64,000 nucleotides of DNA from Clostridium peptidivorans (GCF_900205925.1 NZ_OAOD01000009.1:1-64000); one strand, 5' to 3'; numbered from the stretch's first letter, positions 43,661-54,539 are shown. Notes: generated by a model not told the origin, from the letters alone. Translations and numbers: made by a program.

Positions 43661-45352
43661 GTGAGAAAAATTACTACTATAAAACTTGAATTATCCGATT
43701 GGCTTTATAATGCAGGGATAGTTGGAATAGCTAATATTTTTGATGCAAATGATGTGGAGTATACAAAAGGCTTAAATTATATAGAGTTTGAAGATAGTGC
43801 ATTAGACGATTTTGAGGAAAAGTATTTTAAGTACTTTATTAAGAAGTATGAAAAGTTTACTTCTTGGTATAAGCTAATAAGTTTTCAGGATTATATAGAA
43901 GGATTTAATATAAATACAATAGCAGAAAAAGATATTGAAAAAATAAATAAGTATATAAAAGATATAAAGAAAAAATTAACTAGTAATAGCTATAAGAGTG
44001 GATATTTGTTAATTAAAGATAACAAATTAGATTTGTTAAAAGAAGAAAAAAAATTGAAAAAAATAAAGTTAACTAAAAAGCAGAAAGCCAAAGATGCCGC
44101 AAATAGCATACAAGAACAATTCCAAATTATTAAAGCCATAATACAATATTTAAAAAAGGATGAGGTTAAGAAAGTAATATTATCTAAAAATATTATTTAT
44201 GAAGTAATTCAAAAGTTTTGGAGTGAAGTAAGCTTCCTAAATAAAAATTGTAGTACGAAAAACATGTACGAGGAGTATAAAAGTTACTTTTTAGATAGTG
44301 CTATAAACTATATTAATGAAGACAAAAATAAATTTAAGTATTCTTGTTTTACATGTAACGGTAAAGTATCTAATTTAGAAAAAACAAAAGCTTATACTCT
44401 AACATGGATAAATCAAATTGGAGTTGACATGAAAAGAAAGACATCTCACTTTTGGAATTTCAACGCAGACTCATTTATTTGTCCTATCTGTAATCTGGTA
44501 TATTCGTGTATTCCAGCAGGATTTACCGTTATAAGTGGTAAGGGATTATTTATAAATGAAAATTCAAATATAGAATCTCTCATAAAAATTAACAGACATT
44601 CCCTTGATCATAATTCATCTTTTGAGGATCTTGAGCAAGAAACTTATTACAATATAGTAGAAAACATGAGTCAAAGTTCAGTTGAGCATTTTCAAAAGGA
44701 AATTGAAAATATCCAAATAGTAAAGTTGGATTCTAACAATGATAGAAGACCATATACCTTTAACATACTTTCAAAAGATAAACTAAGGGTTGTAAGTGAA
44801 AATAAAAACAGATTAAAATCAATGATAAAAATTCATGCTAAAGTAGGTAATAAAGAATATTTAAATTTATACAGAGAAGTGTTAGCTAGATTATATGATG
44901 GAAAGAATCAATTTGACTTGATAAATAAGTTGCTATATCTAAAATTAGATGAAAAATTTAACAGAATTCAATTCATAGATATGATATTAAAAATTAATAA
45001 CAGTTTTTTTGAAGGGAGCGATAAGGGCAAAATGGTAAGTTATAAAACTATAGATGAGTGTAGAAAAGCAGGCTTGTTACTTAGAAATGAATATATAAAT
45101 AAGAATGCTAAAAATAAATTAGGAGGAATATCATATAGGTTATTAAATGCATTAAAAACCAAAAATACGGCTAGATTTATGGATACTTTACTAAACTCAT
45201 ATATGTATTTAGGAAAACAAGTACCAATGGCATTTGTGGATGCTTTAAAAGATGTGGATAGATTCCAAAGTATAGGATATTCTTTTGTATTAGGTCTTCA
45301 AGGAGAAAAAATAAATAATGATAAGGAAGAAGAGAAGGGAGAAGTTAAATAA
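43661..45352 (+). CDS. cas8b1: Cas8 large subunit, Cst1-like (type I-B)
   Basis: A protein of about 563 residues. The start, LELSDWLYNAGIVGIANIF, and the two zinc-binding pairs C229-xx-C232 and C274-xx-C277 match the Cst1 (CXXC-CXXC) type of Cas8b found in Tneap-type I-B systems. It is the large Cascade subunit that recognises the PAM. As with cas6, the only start is a GTG overlapping AGGAGG; an ATT codon at 43670 is at ideal distance. Only 3 bp follow cas6. Confidence 0.9.
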   Translation: MRKITTIKLELSDWLYNAGIVGIANIFDANDVEYTKGLNYIEFEDSALDDFEEKYFKYFIKKYEKFTSWYKLISFQDYIEGFNINTIAEKDIEKINKYIKDIKKKLTSNSYKSGYLLIKDNKLDLLKEEKKLKKIKLTKKQKAKDAANSIQEQFQIIKAIIQYLKKDEVKKVILSKNIIYEVIQKFWSEVSFLNKNCSTKNMYEEYKSYFLDSAINYINEDKNKFKYSCFTCNGKVSNLEKTKAYTLTWINQIGVDMKRKTSHFWNFNADSFICPICNLVYSCIPAGFTVISGKGLFINENSNIESLIKINRHSLDHNSSFEDLEQETYYNIVENMSQSSVEHFQKEIENIQIVKLDSNNDRRPYTFNILSKDKLRVVSENKNRLKSMIKIHAKVGNKEYLNLYREVLARLYDGKNQFDLINKLLYLKLDEKFNRIQFIDMILKINNSFFEGSDKGKMVSYKTIDECRKAGLLLRNEYINKNAKNKLGGISYRLLNALKTKNTARFMDTLLNSYMYLGKQVPMAFVDALKDVDRFQSIGYSFVLGLQGEKINNDKEEEKGEVK

Positions 45353-46248
45353 TGAATAAAAAAGGATTAACTGCAAGTTTTATATTTGAAGCTGAAAGTG
45401 CTAACTATGGAGAAGGTATTGGTAATGTTACATCATTAAAGAAGGTTTCAAGGGGAAGCGGTGAAAGTTATACCTATATTTCAAGACAGGCACTTAGATA
45501 TAATATAATACAACAAATGGGGGTGGACAATACTCCTGTGGATGCAGTTGGAGATGGAGATTCAAAAGTACTACAGTTTGAAAAAAGTTCAACTATAAAT
45601 GATTATCCAGAAATAGATCTTTTTGGATATATGAAAACTAAAGATGAAGTTAAAACTCGCTCAGCTGTAGTAAGATTATCAAATGCAGTAGCGCTAGAAA
45701 GCTTTAATGCAGATTTAGATTTTCTTACTAATAACGGATTGTTAGATAGATATAATACTCAAGGTGGAGAGATAAGAGATGGAGGTAATATTGCCCAAAG
45801 TGAAATTCATAAATCATATTATGCTTATACAATAGCTATTGATTTAGATAAGGTTGGCATTGATGAAAATTATAATATAGAGATAAGCAATGCAGAAAAA
45901 GCCGATAGAATAAGTAAATTTATTGATGCAGTAAAATTTTTATATAGAGATATAAAAGGAAGAAGAGAAAATTTATCCCCTATATTTGCAATAGGAGGAG
46001 TTTATGATATAAAAAATCCTTTCTTTGAAAATAAGCTTGCAGTTAAAAATAATAAAGTTGTAGTAGATTCCTTAGAAAGTGTTTATAAACTTGATGATAG
46101 CATTAAGTCCAATACCTATGTAGGACTTATAAAAGGTATATTTAACAATGACAATGAATTAATAGAAAAATTAAATGCAAAAGAAATGGGTGAATTTTTT
46201 GGTAATTTGAAAGAAAAAGTATCTAAATACTATAACGAGAATAAGTAG
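45352..46248 (+). CDS. cas7: Cas7 backbone subunit (Cst2/DevR)
   Basis: A 298-residue Cas7 of the Cst2/DevR family. It begins LTASFIFEAESANYGEGIGNV, then has SYTYISRQALRYNI and RSAVVRLSNAVALE. Copies of this protein form the helical backbone of Cascade along the guide RNA. Start overlaps cas8 by 1 bp (ATGA type), with GGGAGAAG upstream. Confidence 0.94.
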   Translation: MNKKGLTASFIFEAESANYGEGIGNVTSLKKVSRGSGESYTYISRQALRYNIIQQMGVDNTPVDAVGDGDSKVLQFEKSSTINDYPEIDLFGYMKTKDEVKTRSAVVRLSNAVALESFNADLDFLTNNGLLDRYNTQGGEIRDGGNIAQSEIHKSYYAYTIAIDLDKVGIDENYNIEISNAEKADRISKFIDAVKFLYRDIKGRRENLSPIFAIGGVYDIKNPFFENKLAVKNNKVVVDSLESVYKLDDSIKSNTYVGLIKGIFNNDNELIEKLNAKEMGEFFGNLKEKVSKYYNENK

Positions 46249-46260
46249 GTGATGCCATAA

Positions 46261-47160
<900 letters not shown>

Positions 47161-47185
47161 GATAGGGTTTAATCCCTATCTTTAA
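47161..47185 (+). terminator. Small hairpin between cas5 and cas3
   Basis: GATAGGG and CCCTATC pair immediately after the cas5 stop. It could be a weak attenuator that lowers cas3 transcription. Confidence 0.4.
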
Positions 47186-47209
47186 TTTTAAAATAAAAGT
47201 GGTGATAGT

Positions 47210-49489
47210 TTGAAAAATTTATTTTTAGCAAAAACAAAGAACATGGAGACTATAATTGATCATACAAATAATTTATATGAAAATTATTTGTTGTTAAAAA
47301 GTATTTATCCAAACATAAAAAATATAAATTGGGATATATTAGAGATGGTTTGTTTGTACCATGATTTGGGAAAGATAAATACAAAATTTCAAAATAAGTT
47401 AATAAGTAAGTTGAAAAAAGAGAATTCAAACTTAAAAGAATTAGAAGATACATTATTAGAGATAGATGAAATACCACATGGATATTTAAGCCCTGCTTTT
47501 TTGCCAATAGATTATTTGGAAGAAATTTATGATGAGGATGAAATAAGAATACTATTTCAAAGCATTTATTATCATCATAATAGAGAAAAAGTAGATAATG
47601 AAAAACCAATTCAAATAACGATAGAGGAAGATTTATCAAAGTATTGGGATGATTTTCAGTATGATAAAATTAATAAAGTACAAAGCCTCAATCCATCATA
47701 TATTGAATATACAACTATAGATAGAATTCCAGCAGTTGATGATACAGAAGAAACAGTTCGTAAATATATAATGACAAAAGGGTTATTAAATAAGATTGAT
47801 TATGCAGCTAGTGGTGGAATAGATGTAGAAGTACAAAATAAAGATTTATTAGAAAAAACTATGAAATCTATAGCAAAAGGTGGATATAAGCCTAATAAGC
47901 TTCAGGAATATATGTTGCAGCATAAAGAAGATAACAATGTAATAAGAGCTTCCACAGGAATAGGTAAGACAGAAGCGGCATTATTTTGGATAGGTAATAA
48001 TAAAGGGTTCTTTACACTACCACTTAGGGTATCTATAAATGCTATATATGATAGAGTTATTGATAAGATAAGATTTAATAAAGATGGAGTGGCACTTTTA
48101 CATTCGGATACTGCATCCGAGTACTTGAAGAGAAATGACAATGAATTAGACTTGGAATATTATGCTATGACAAAACAATTATCTTTGCCTTTAACTATAT
48201 GTACTTTAGATCAATTGGTTGATTTTATTTTTAAGTATGAGGGGTTTGAATTAAAATTGGCTACCCTAGCTTATTCAAGGCTTATTATAGATGAAATTCA
48301 AATGTATGCCCCAGAAATGGTAGCTTTTCTGATAGCGGCTTTAAAATACATTACTGATATGGGAGGAAAGTTCAGTATAGTAACAGCTACATTACCTCCA
48401 ATATTTTTATATTTTATGGACAAACAACATATAAGATATGAGAAACCGGAGCCTTTTTATAAAGAAGTGAATGGAAAGATACAACTAAGACATAGAATGA
48501 AACTATTGAATGAAGATATAAATATTAATCATATAAAAGAAAATTATAAGGATAAAAAGGTGTTAGTAATAGTAAATACAGTAAAAAAAGCTCAAGAATT
48601 ATATGAAGAATTAAAGAAAGAGCTTAAAGATAAAGTGGAAATTAACTTGTTTCATAGTAGATTTATAAAAAAAGATAGGGCAGAAAAGGAAGATCATATT
48701 TTTACAATGGGACAACTAGATAATAATAGTAAAGGAATATGGATTACAACTCAGGTAGTCGAGGCAAGCTTGGATATTGATTTTGATGTGCTATATACTG
48801 AGCTATCAGATGCATCTGGACTTTTTCAAAGAATGGGGAGAGTTTATAGAAATAGAGATTTACAAGAAGGGGTTACAAATATATATGTATATTTAGGAAA
48901 CGAAAAGTTACCTTCAGGTATAGGAAGTGGGGATAAATCCATAATTGATAAAGATATATTTGAATTATCTAAGCAAGCTCTTATAAATCATGTAGGGAAA
49001 GATCTTAAGTCAAGAGAAATAGATGAGAAGGATAAAATGGAATTAGTTGAACAGGTTTATTCTATCAACAATTTAAAAAATAAAAATTATTATAATAAGA
49101 TTGATAAAACACTTAAAAGTGTGATAGATATTAAAGCTTTTGAAATTGATAAAAAAGAAGTTAATCTTAGGAATATAGATACAAAAACTATAATTCCAAA
49201 GAAAGTTTATGAGGATAACAAAGAAATTATAGATGAAAATATTAAAATTACATCAGAAGAAAGTAATGTAAGCAAAAAACTAATATCAAGAAATTTAATT
49301 AATGAATTAACTTTAAGCATACCTAGTTATATGTATGAAAGTGCTAAAAATAATGGGTATGTTGAAGAATTTATTAACGTAGATGAGTATAATGAAATCC
49401 CTGTTGTAAGCTATAATTATGATTTTGAAGAAGGACTTACATATCCAGAAAAACCACAAAAATTTAATGAAGATATGCAGTGCTTATAG
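47210..49489 (+). CDS. cas3: Cas3 helicase-nuclease
   Basis: A 759-residue Cas3 fusing an HD nuclease and a superfamily 2 helicase. HD is at residues 51-52 (LYHDLGK) with a further YYHHNRE. The helicase has Walker A STGIGKTEA (about 246-254), DEIQ (about 360) in place of DEAD/H, SAT-like VTATLPP, and motif VI FQRMGRVYRNR. It degrades DNA bound by Cascade. The start is a TTG at good distance from GGTGAT. Confidence 0.95.
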   Translation: MKNLFLAKTKNMETIIDHTNNLYENYLLLKSIYPNIKNINWDILEMVCLYHDLGKINTKFQNKLISKLKKENSNLKELEDTLLEIDEIPHGYLSPAFLPIDYLEEIYDEDEIRILFQSIYYHHNREKVDNEKPIQITIEEDLSKYWDDFQYDKINKVQSLNPSYIEYTTIDRIPAVDDTEETVRKYIMTKGLLNKIDYAASGGIDVEVQNKDLLEKTMKSIAKGGYKPNKLQEYMLQHKEDNNVIRASTGIGKTEAALFWIGNNKGFFTLPLRVSINAIYDRVIDKIRFNKDGVALLHSDTASEYLKRNDNELDLEYYAMTKQLSLPLTICTLDQLVDFIFKYEGFELKLATLAYSRLIIDEIQMYAPEMVAFLIAALKYITDMGGKFSIVTATLPPIFLYFMDKQHIRYEKPEPFYKEVNGKIQLRHRMKLLNEDININHIKENYKDKKVLVIVNTVKKAQELYEELKKELKDKVEINLFHSRFIKKDRAEKEDHIFTMGQLDNNSKGIWITTQVVEASLDIDFDVLYTELSDASGLFQRMGRVYRNRDLQEGVTNIYVYLGNEKLPSGIGSGDKSIIDKDIFELSKQALINHVGKDLKSREIDEKDKMELVEQVYSINNLKNKNYYNKIDKTLKSVIDIKAFEIDKKEVNLRNIDTKTIIPKKVYEDNKEIIDENIKITSEESNVSKKLISRNLINELTLSIPSYMYESAKNNGYVEEFINVDEYNEIPVVSYNYDFEEGLTYPEKPQKFNEDMQCL

Positions 49490-49498
49490 GGTGAAATC

Positions 49499-50017
49499 AT
49501 GGATTTTGAATTAGAAAAATTTAAGACACAGGGAGTTAAAGTTAATTACTACTACATTTGCAAGAGAAAACTTTGGTTATTTTCAAAGGGTATTTCTATG
49601 GAAGATACTAGCGATAGAGTTATGAGTGGAAAGATAATACATGAAGATTCATATCAGAGAAAGAAAAATAAAGAAATGCTTATAGATAACGTATTAAGGC
49701 TAGATATAGTTGATGATGAATATATAAGAGAAGTAAAGATAAGCAGTAGAATGCCTAAGGCAGATGAAATGCAGCTTATGTATTATTTGTTTTATTTAAA
49801 GCATCTGGGTATTGATAAAAAAGGTACTATAAATTATGTCAAAGAAAAAAGGGTTGACGAAATTGAGTTAACTGAAGAAAAAGAAGAAGAGATAAAAAAT
49901 ACTCTTATAAATATTAAATCTATTGAAAATCAAAAAAATCCTCCAAAACTTGAAAATCTACCTTATTGTAGAAAGTGTTCATATTTTACCTTTTGTTATG
50001 TAAAGGAGGAAGAATAG
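49499..50017 (+). CDS. cas4: Cas4 exonuclease
   Basis: A 172-residue Cas4. It has an N-terminal Cys (YYICKRKLWLF) and a C-terminal cluster CRKCSYFTFC expected to bind 4Fe-4S, with RecB-like nuclease residues in DNVLRLDIVDDEYIREVK. It trims spacers and selects PAMs with Cas1-Cas2. The gene lies 9 bp after cas3 and directly abuts cas1. Confidence 0.94.
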   Translation: MDFELEKFKTQGVKVNYYYICKRKLWLFSKGISMEDTSDRVMSGKIIHEDSYQRKKNKEMLIDNVLRLDIVDDEYIREVKISSRMPKADEMQLMYYLFYLKHLGIDKKGTINYVKEKRVDEIELTEEKEEEIKNTLINIKSIENQKNPPKLENLPYCRKCSYFTFCYVKEEE

Positions 50018-51001
50018 ATGGAAAGAGATTATTATATTTTTAGTAATGGAGCTTTAAAAAGGAAAGATAATACCTTGTATTTTATAACTTCAGAAGATAC
50101 AAAAAAGGCACTACCCGTAGAGCAAATTGATAAGCTACATGTTTATGGAGAAGTGGATTTTAATACAAAATTTTTAAACTACTTAACTCAATTTGGGATA
50201 ATAGTAAACATTTATAATTACTATGGTTATTATTCAGGAAGCTATTATCCAAGAAAGAAAAATGTATCAGGTTTTTTATTAGTTAATCAAGCCATGCACT
50301 ACAATGATAATGATAAGAGATTGTATCTTGCAAAGTGTTTTATTGATAGTGCAGCTCATCATATTTTAAGAAATCTTAAAAGGCACAAAGAAGATGTATC
50401 TGAATTTATTACTAAAATTGAGATTGAACGTGAAAATGTGATGAAGGCTAATGGTGTTCCAGAACTTATGGGTGCAGAAGGAAGAATGAGAAAGATTTAT
50501 TATGAGACATTTAACATTATTTTAAGAAATGGATTTGAAATGAATAAAAGAGAAAAGAGACCTCCTACAGATCCAGTTAATGCCCTTATATCTTTTGGAA
50601 ATAGTCTTATGTATACTACTGTACTTGGAGAAATATATAAAACTCAGCTTGACCCAACGATAAGCTTTTTACATGAGCCTTCTACAAAGAGATTTTCTTT
50701 AAGTCTTGATTTGGCTGAGATATTTAAACCACTTATAGTAGATCCTATTATATTTAGTATTATTAATAATAGAATTATAGCAAAAAATGATTTTGATATA
50801 GAGGATGGAATTTGTTTTTTAAATGATAAGGGAAGAAAAAAATTTGTTTCAGAATATGAAAAGAAATTAGAAACTACTATAAAACATAGAAAATTAAATA
50901 GAAAGGTATCTTACAAAATGTTTATAAGACTTGAATGTTATAAATTAATAAAGCATTTTATTGAAGATGAAAAATATAAACCTTTAAAAGCCTGGTGGTA
51001 A
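50018..51001 (+). CDS. cas1: Cas1 integrase
   Basis: A 327-residue Cas1. The N-terminal beta domain (YYIFSNGALKRKDNTLYF, LPVEQIDKLHVYG) and the helical C-terminal domain with MGAEGRMRKIYYETF, ALISFGNSLMYT and LDPTISFLHEPSTKRFSLSLDLAEIFKP carry the metal-binding Glu and His. It inserts new spacers together with Cas2. Confidence 0.97.
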   Translation: MERDYYIFSNGALKRKDNTLYFITSEDTKKALPVEQIDKLHVYGEVDFNTKFLNYLTQFGIIVNIYNYYGYYSGSYYPRKKNVSGFLLVNQAMHYNDNDKRLYLAKCFIDSAAHHILRNLKRHKEDVSEFITKIEIERENVMKANGVPELMGAEGRMRKIYYETFNIILRNGFEMNKREKRPPTDPVNALISFGNSLMYTTVLGEIYKTQLDPTISFLHEPSTKRFSLSLDLAEIFKPLIVDPIIFSIINNRIIAKNDFDIEDGICFLNDKGRKKFVSEYEKKLETTIKHRKLNRKVSYKMFIRLECYKLIKHFIEDEKYKPLKAWW

Positions 51002-51028
51002 ACTTATTTACAAATAGGAGATGGTTTT

Positions 51029-51292
51029 ATGTTTGTAATTCTTACTTATGATATTGAAGAAAAAAAGATAAATAGAGTTAGAAAGATTTTAAAGAAATAT
51101 CTTACTTGGACTCAAAATTCAGTTTTTGAAGGAGAAATAACAGAAGGAAAACTTCATAAATGTCTTTCAGAAGTTAGTAAAAATATTGATAAAAGAACTG
51201 ACTCCATATATATTTATACAATTAAAATGACACACAATATAAAAAAAGATATAATAGGAGTAGAGAAGAGCTTTAATGAATTATTTATATAA
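51029..51292 (+). CDS. cas2: Cas2
   Basis: An 87-residue Cas2 with the ferredoxin-like start FVILTYDIEEKKINRVRK, then LTWTQNSVFEGEITEGKL. It dimerises and bridges Cas1 dimers during adaptation. Last gene of the cas operon, next to the leader. Confidence 0.96.
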   Translation: MFVILTYDIEEKKINRVRKILKKYLTWTQNSVFEGEITEGKLHKCLSEVSKNIDKRTDSIYIYTIKMTHNIKKDIIGVEKSFNELFI

Positions 51293-51481
51293 AAATTTTG
51301 CAGTAATGCGAACAAATATTCATAAAGTGCGAACCCTTTGATACAACTTGCTTAAAGGCCCGTTTTTCAAATTGTTAAAAAACACTACTGATGGTTTACT
51401 GCAAAATTGGAGAATGTTGATGTTATCAGGCCTAAGCTAAAGCAAGTAATATCAATGGTTTAAACATTTATGGAATTTGGG
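51293..51481 (+). promoter_or_regulatory. CRISPR leader
   Basis: The 189-bp non-coding AT-rich stretch between cas2 and the first repeat. It carries a perfect 13-bp inverted repeat (AATTTTGCAGTAA at 51294-51306, TTACTGCAAAATT at 51396-51408) and two GTGCGAAC-like copies (ATGCGAAC, GTGCGAAC) near the left end. The first six repeats next to it are identical, which places the active end here. The array promoter is probably inside. Confidence 0.8.
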
Positions 51482-53811
51482 CTTTTATATTAACTATGTG
51501 ATATGTAAATCTAGCGTGGCTATAGAGAACGAAGAAAGCATTCCACTTTTATATTAACTATGTGATATGTAAATCTAGCAGAGCCTGTGAAGAATGTAAT
51601 ACAGGTATAGTCTTTTATATTAACTATGTGATATGTAAATACTTTAAAGGATTGCTTAATTGAACTTATAGTTCCTACTTTTATATTAACTATGTGATAT
51701 GTAAATGCGGAGAAACTACAGTTAATAATAAAGTGGACTTTTCCTTTTATATTAACTATGTGATATGTAAATTTACAAATACTACAACATTTGATGGGGC
51801 ATGAAAGTCCCTTTTATATTAACTATGTGATATGTAAATTAATATTCACCGATTTGCTTAATGGTATTGACAATACTTTTATATTAATTATGTGATATGT
51901 AAATCATTCTTATGCTATGACAGCATGGAGAAGTCCACAAGTCTTTTATATTAACTATGTGATATGTAAATGTGGTTATCTGGGGCAAAATGGCTGAAAG
52001 TGCAGCAACTTTTATATTAACTATGTGATATGTAAATGGATAATCAAAGATTAAGACTTGTCATCCCACTAAGCTTTTATATTAACTATGTGATATGTAA
52101 ATTAGAAGAAACAAAACGCTATTTAGGAATAAAAGAAAACCTTTATATTAACTATGTGATATGTAAATTTGGGATGGGTAATTATAGTCATAGGGGCGCT
52201 AATAGGTTTTATATTAACTATGTGACATGTAAATATGTATATCATAGCCAAATGATGGATTAGTGGCTATAGTTTTATATTAACTATGTGATATGTAAAC
52301 GCATGGTTTAGTAATCTCTGGACAAGTGTAAAAACAACTTTTATATTAACTATGTGATATGTAAACTTTATAATTACAAAAGAAATTGGGTTTGAAGATA
52401 TACTTTTATATTAACTATGTGATATGTAAATGATGAATCTAATAAATTAGTGTTTGATGTAAGAATTGCTTTTATATTAACTATGTGATATGTAAATTGT
52501 TGATGTACGGAAACAAAAGGGAATGGTTAAAAACCTTTTATATTAACTACGTGATATGTAAATAATGATATATAAGATAGTCTGGTGTATATGTTATAGC
52601 TTTTATATTAACTACATGATATGTAAATGGAGCTGTAGGTATATTATTTTCAACTGCAAATTGCCTTTTATATTAACTACGTGATATGTAAATTTCTAAA
52701 TACATCTAAAGTGTAATCGTCAATATCTTCTTTTATATTAACTATGTGATGTGTAAATTATAATTATAGACTATAAAAAGGCAACAGCACAAAATCTTTT
52801 ATATTAACTATGTGATATGTAAATAATGGTGGATTAGTGGCTATATAATTTCCGTTTTCAAGTTTTATATTAACTACGTAATATGTAAATAAGTAAGTAC
52901 CAACAAGACCTTTAACCTTTCCCATTGTTTTATATTAACTAAGTGATATGTAAATGGGTTCAGCTGATGGAATTAATAGCAGTAGAAAATTACTTTTATA
53001 TTAACTATGTGATATGTAAATTTAGGTAGCATTACAAAAACGTCTCCCACAGGAGTTCTTTTATATTAACTATGTGATATGTAAATCCAACACAAAACGA
53101 TAGTGGTGTAGGGGTTGCAGGTCTTTTATATTAACTATGTGATATGTAAATTTGTTTAGATGCTGCAAGATACGGGGTGCAAGGTTTAGTTTTATATTAA
53201 CTACGTAATATGTAAATAAGTAAGTACCAACAAGACCTTTAACCTTTCCCATTGTTTTATATTAACTAAGTGATATGTAAATTGCCCTAAAGTCTTAAGG
53301 TCTGGAAGCTTTGTTGTCCTCTTTTATATTAACCATGTGATATGTAAATTGTTTAAATAATCTAGTTTCAGTTACGAATTGTTCTGCTTTTATATTAGCT
53401 GTGTGATATGTAAATTGACTAAAGTCACAGGTGTGCGTGGCTCATTAATTAAGTTTTATATTAAATAAGTGATATGTAAATGGGTTCAGCTGATGGAATT
53501 AATAGCAGTAGAAAATTACTTTTATATTAACTATGCGATATGTAAATGTTAAAGTTAAGGGAACAGTAGCAACTAAAGAACAGGCTTTTATATTAACTAC
53601 GTGATATGTAAATGTGTACATTGAAGGTGAAAAAGTTGCTAAAGTAACAGCTTTTATATTAACTGTGTGATATGTAAATGTAGGACTTGGTATAATGGCG
53701 ACAATGTTAGGTGTTTCTTTTATATTAACTATGTGATATGTAAATTAGCAATAAAATTCACATTAATAGATACTTGGGACGGCTTTTATATTAACTATGT
53801 GATATATAAAT
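51482..53811 (+). CRISPR. CRISPR array, 36 repeats and 35 spacers, type I-B
   Basis: The 29-bp repeat begins CTTTTATATTAAC and ends GATATGTAAAT (position 1 is C or, in eight copies, G). Spacers are 35-38 bp, mostly 36-37. The first six repeats are identical. From the seventh on, many copies carry substitutions (for example ACTACGTG, ACTAAGTG, GTGACATG), and the last reads GATATATAAAT. Two spacers occur twice: 52891-52926 equals 53218-53253, and 52956-52992 equals 53482-53518. Two others (52235-52271 and 52825-52861) overlap by 21 nt. The open frames 52036-52263 and 53070-53252 are read through repeats and are not genes. Confidence 0.98.
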
Positions 53812-53838
53812 TCGGCTTCATTAACTTTAAATACTATT

Positions 53839-53873
53839 AAAGAAGCAATAGAAATCTACTGCTTCTTTTATTT
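53839..53873 (+). terminator. Terminator of the CRISPR array transcript
   Basis: AAGAAGCA and TGCTTCTT form a stem with a 12-nt loop followed by TTATTT, 28 bp after the last repeat. Confidence 0.75.
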
Positions 53874-53914
53874 AGGTATGATTACAAATTTAAATACAGT
53901 TTAGAAACAATTAT

Positions 53915-53955
53915 TTATATAATGGCAGCAAGCCTTAGGGGGACAGCTTACTGCC
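53915..53955 (-). terminator. Hairpin ending the DUF1659/DUF2922 transcript
   Basis: GGCAGTAAGC and GCTTGCTGCC form a stem on the minus strand, about 45 bp beyond the DUF2922 stop codon. Confidence 0.55.
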
Positions 53956-54000
53956 TTGCATAGGTTAAAAGGGGTTACTATTTCACTTCATGGGTGGTGA

Positions 54001-54216
54001 TTACAATTTTATTTCAGTTTTTTCTCTGTCTACTACATAAGCACCGCTTTTGCTAGCTAAATCACCATCTTTTGTCTCAAAGACATTTTGGGCAATTATA
54101 GTGTCCATAAGGGTATTTGCTTCTGCTGCAGTTACTGCATCTTTTATATTGTTTACTGTGATGCTGGTCTTCTTTCCTCCAACGTTCACAAAGGATAAAA
54201 CTAAACTCTTAGCCAT
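54001..54216 (-). CDS. DUF2922 family protein
   Basis: A 71-residue protein matching the DUF2922 pattern: AKSLVLSFVNVGGKKTSITV, then a helix (TAAEANTLMDTIIAQN) and ASKSGAYVVDREKTEI. Function is unknown. In Firmicutes it usually follows a DUF1659 protein, as here, and often a YvrJ-type peptide, which I do not see. A strong AAAGGAGGAATG precedes the ATG. Confidence 0.88.
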   Translation of the reverse strand: MAKSLVLSFVNVGGKKTSITVNNIKDAVTAAEANTLMDTIIAQNVFETKDGDLASKSGAYVVDREKTEIKL

Positions 54217-54250
54217 AAATCATTCCTCCTTTTTTATGAATAAATCAATA

Positions 54251-54478
54251 TTAAATTGTTGAGTTAAACACGCTGTCTTCTTGTTTCTTAGCATACAAAA
54301 CTGGATTTTTAAGTACTGGAGATATTGCCTTAGCAACAGCATTTAAGGCATCATCAGTTGCAGCAGTCTTGATTTTGGAGAATCTTTGACTTCCAAGAAC
54401 GTCCTTGCCCTCGTCATCAGTTCCTACCACATATTCAATAATTAAAGACTTTTTAACCATATCAGCTGTAACAGCCAT
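54251..54478 (-). CDS. DUF1659 family protein
   Basis: A 75-residue protein of the DUF1659 family, with QRFSKIKTAATDDALNAVAKAISPVLKNPV. DUF1659 and DUF2922 proteins form a small conserved pair in Firmicutes with unknown role. The ATG at 54478 follows AAAGGAGTTG. It may be transcribed with the sigma factor gene upstream (61-bp gap). Confidence 0.88.
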   Translation of the reverse strand: MAVTADMVKKSLIIEYVVGTDDEGKDVLGSQRFSKIKTAATDDALNAVAKAISPVLKNPVLYAKKQEDSVFNSTI

Positions 54479-54539
54479 ACTATCAACTCCTTTCACTATT
54501 TAATATGCAGAAAAGGAGAAAGTGGGAAAAATTTTAGTG

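Noticed and set aside
52036-52263. Open reading frame on the plus strand within the CRISPR array
   Set aside because: It is repeat and spacer sequence read in one frame (FYINYVICK repeats every unit).
53070-53252. Minus-strand open frame within the CRISPR array
   Set aside because: Also a translation of repeats; no ribosome site.
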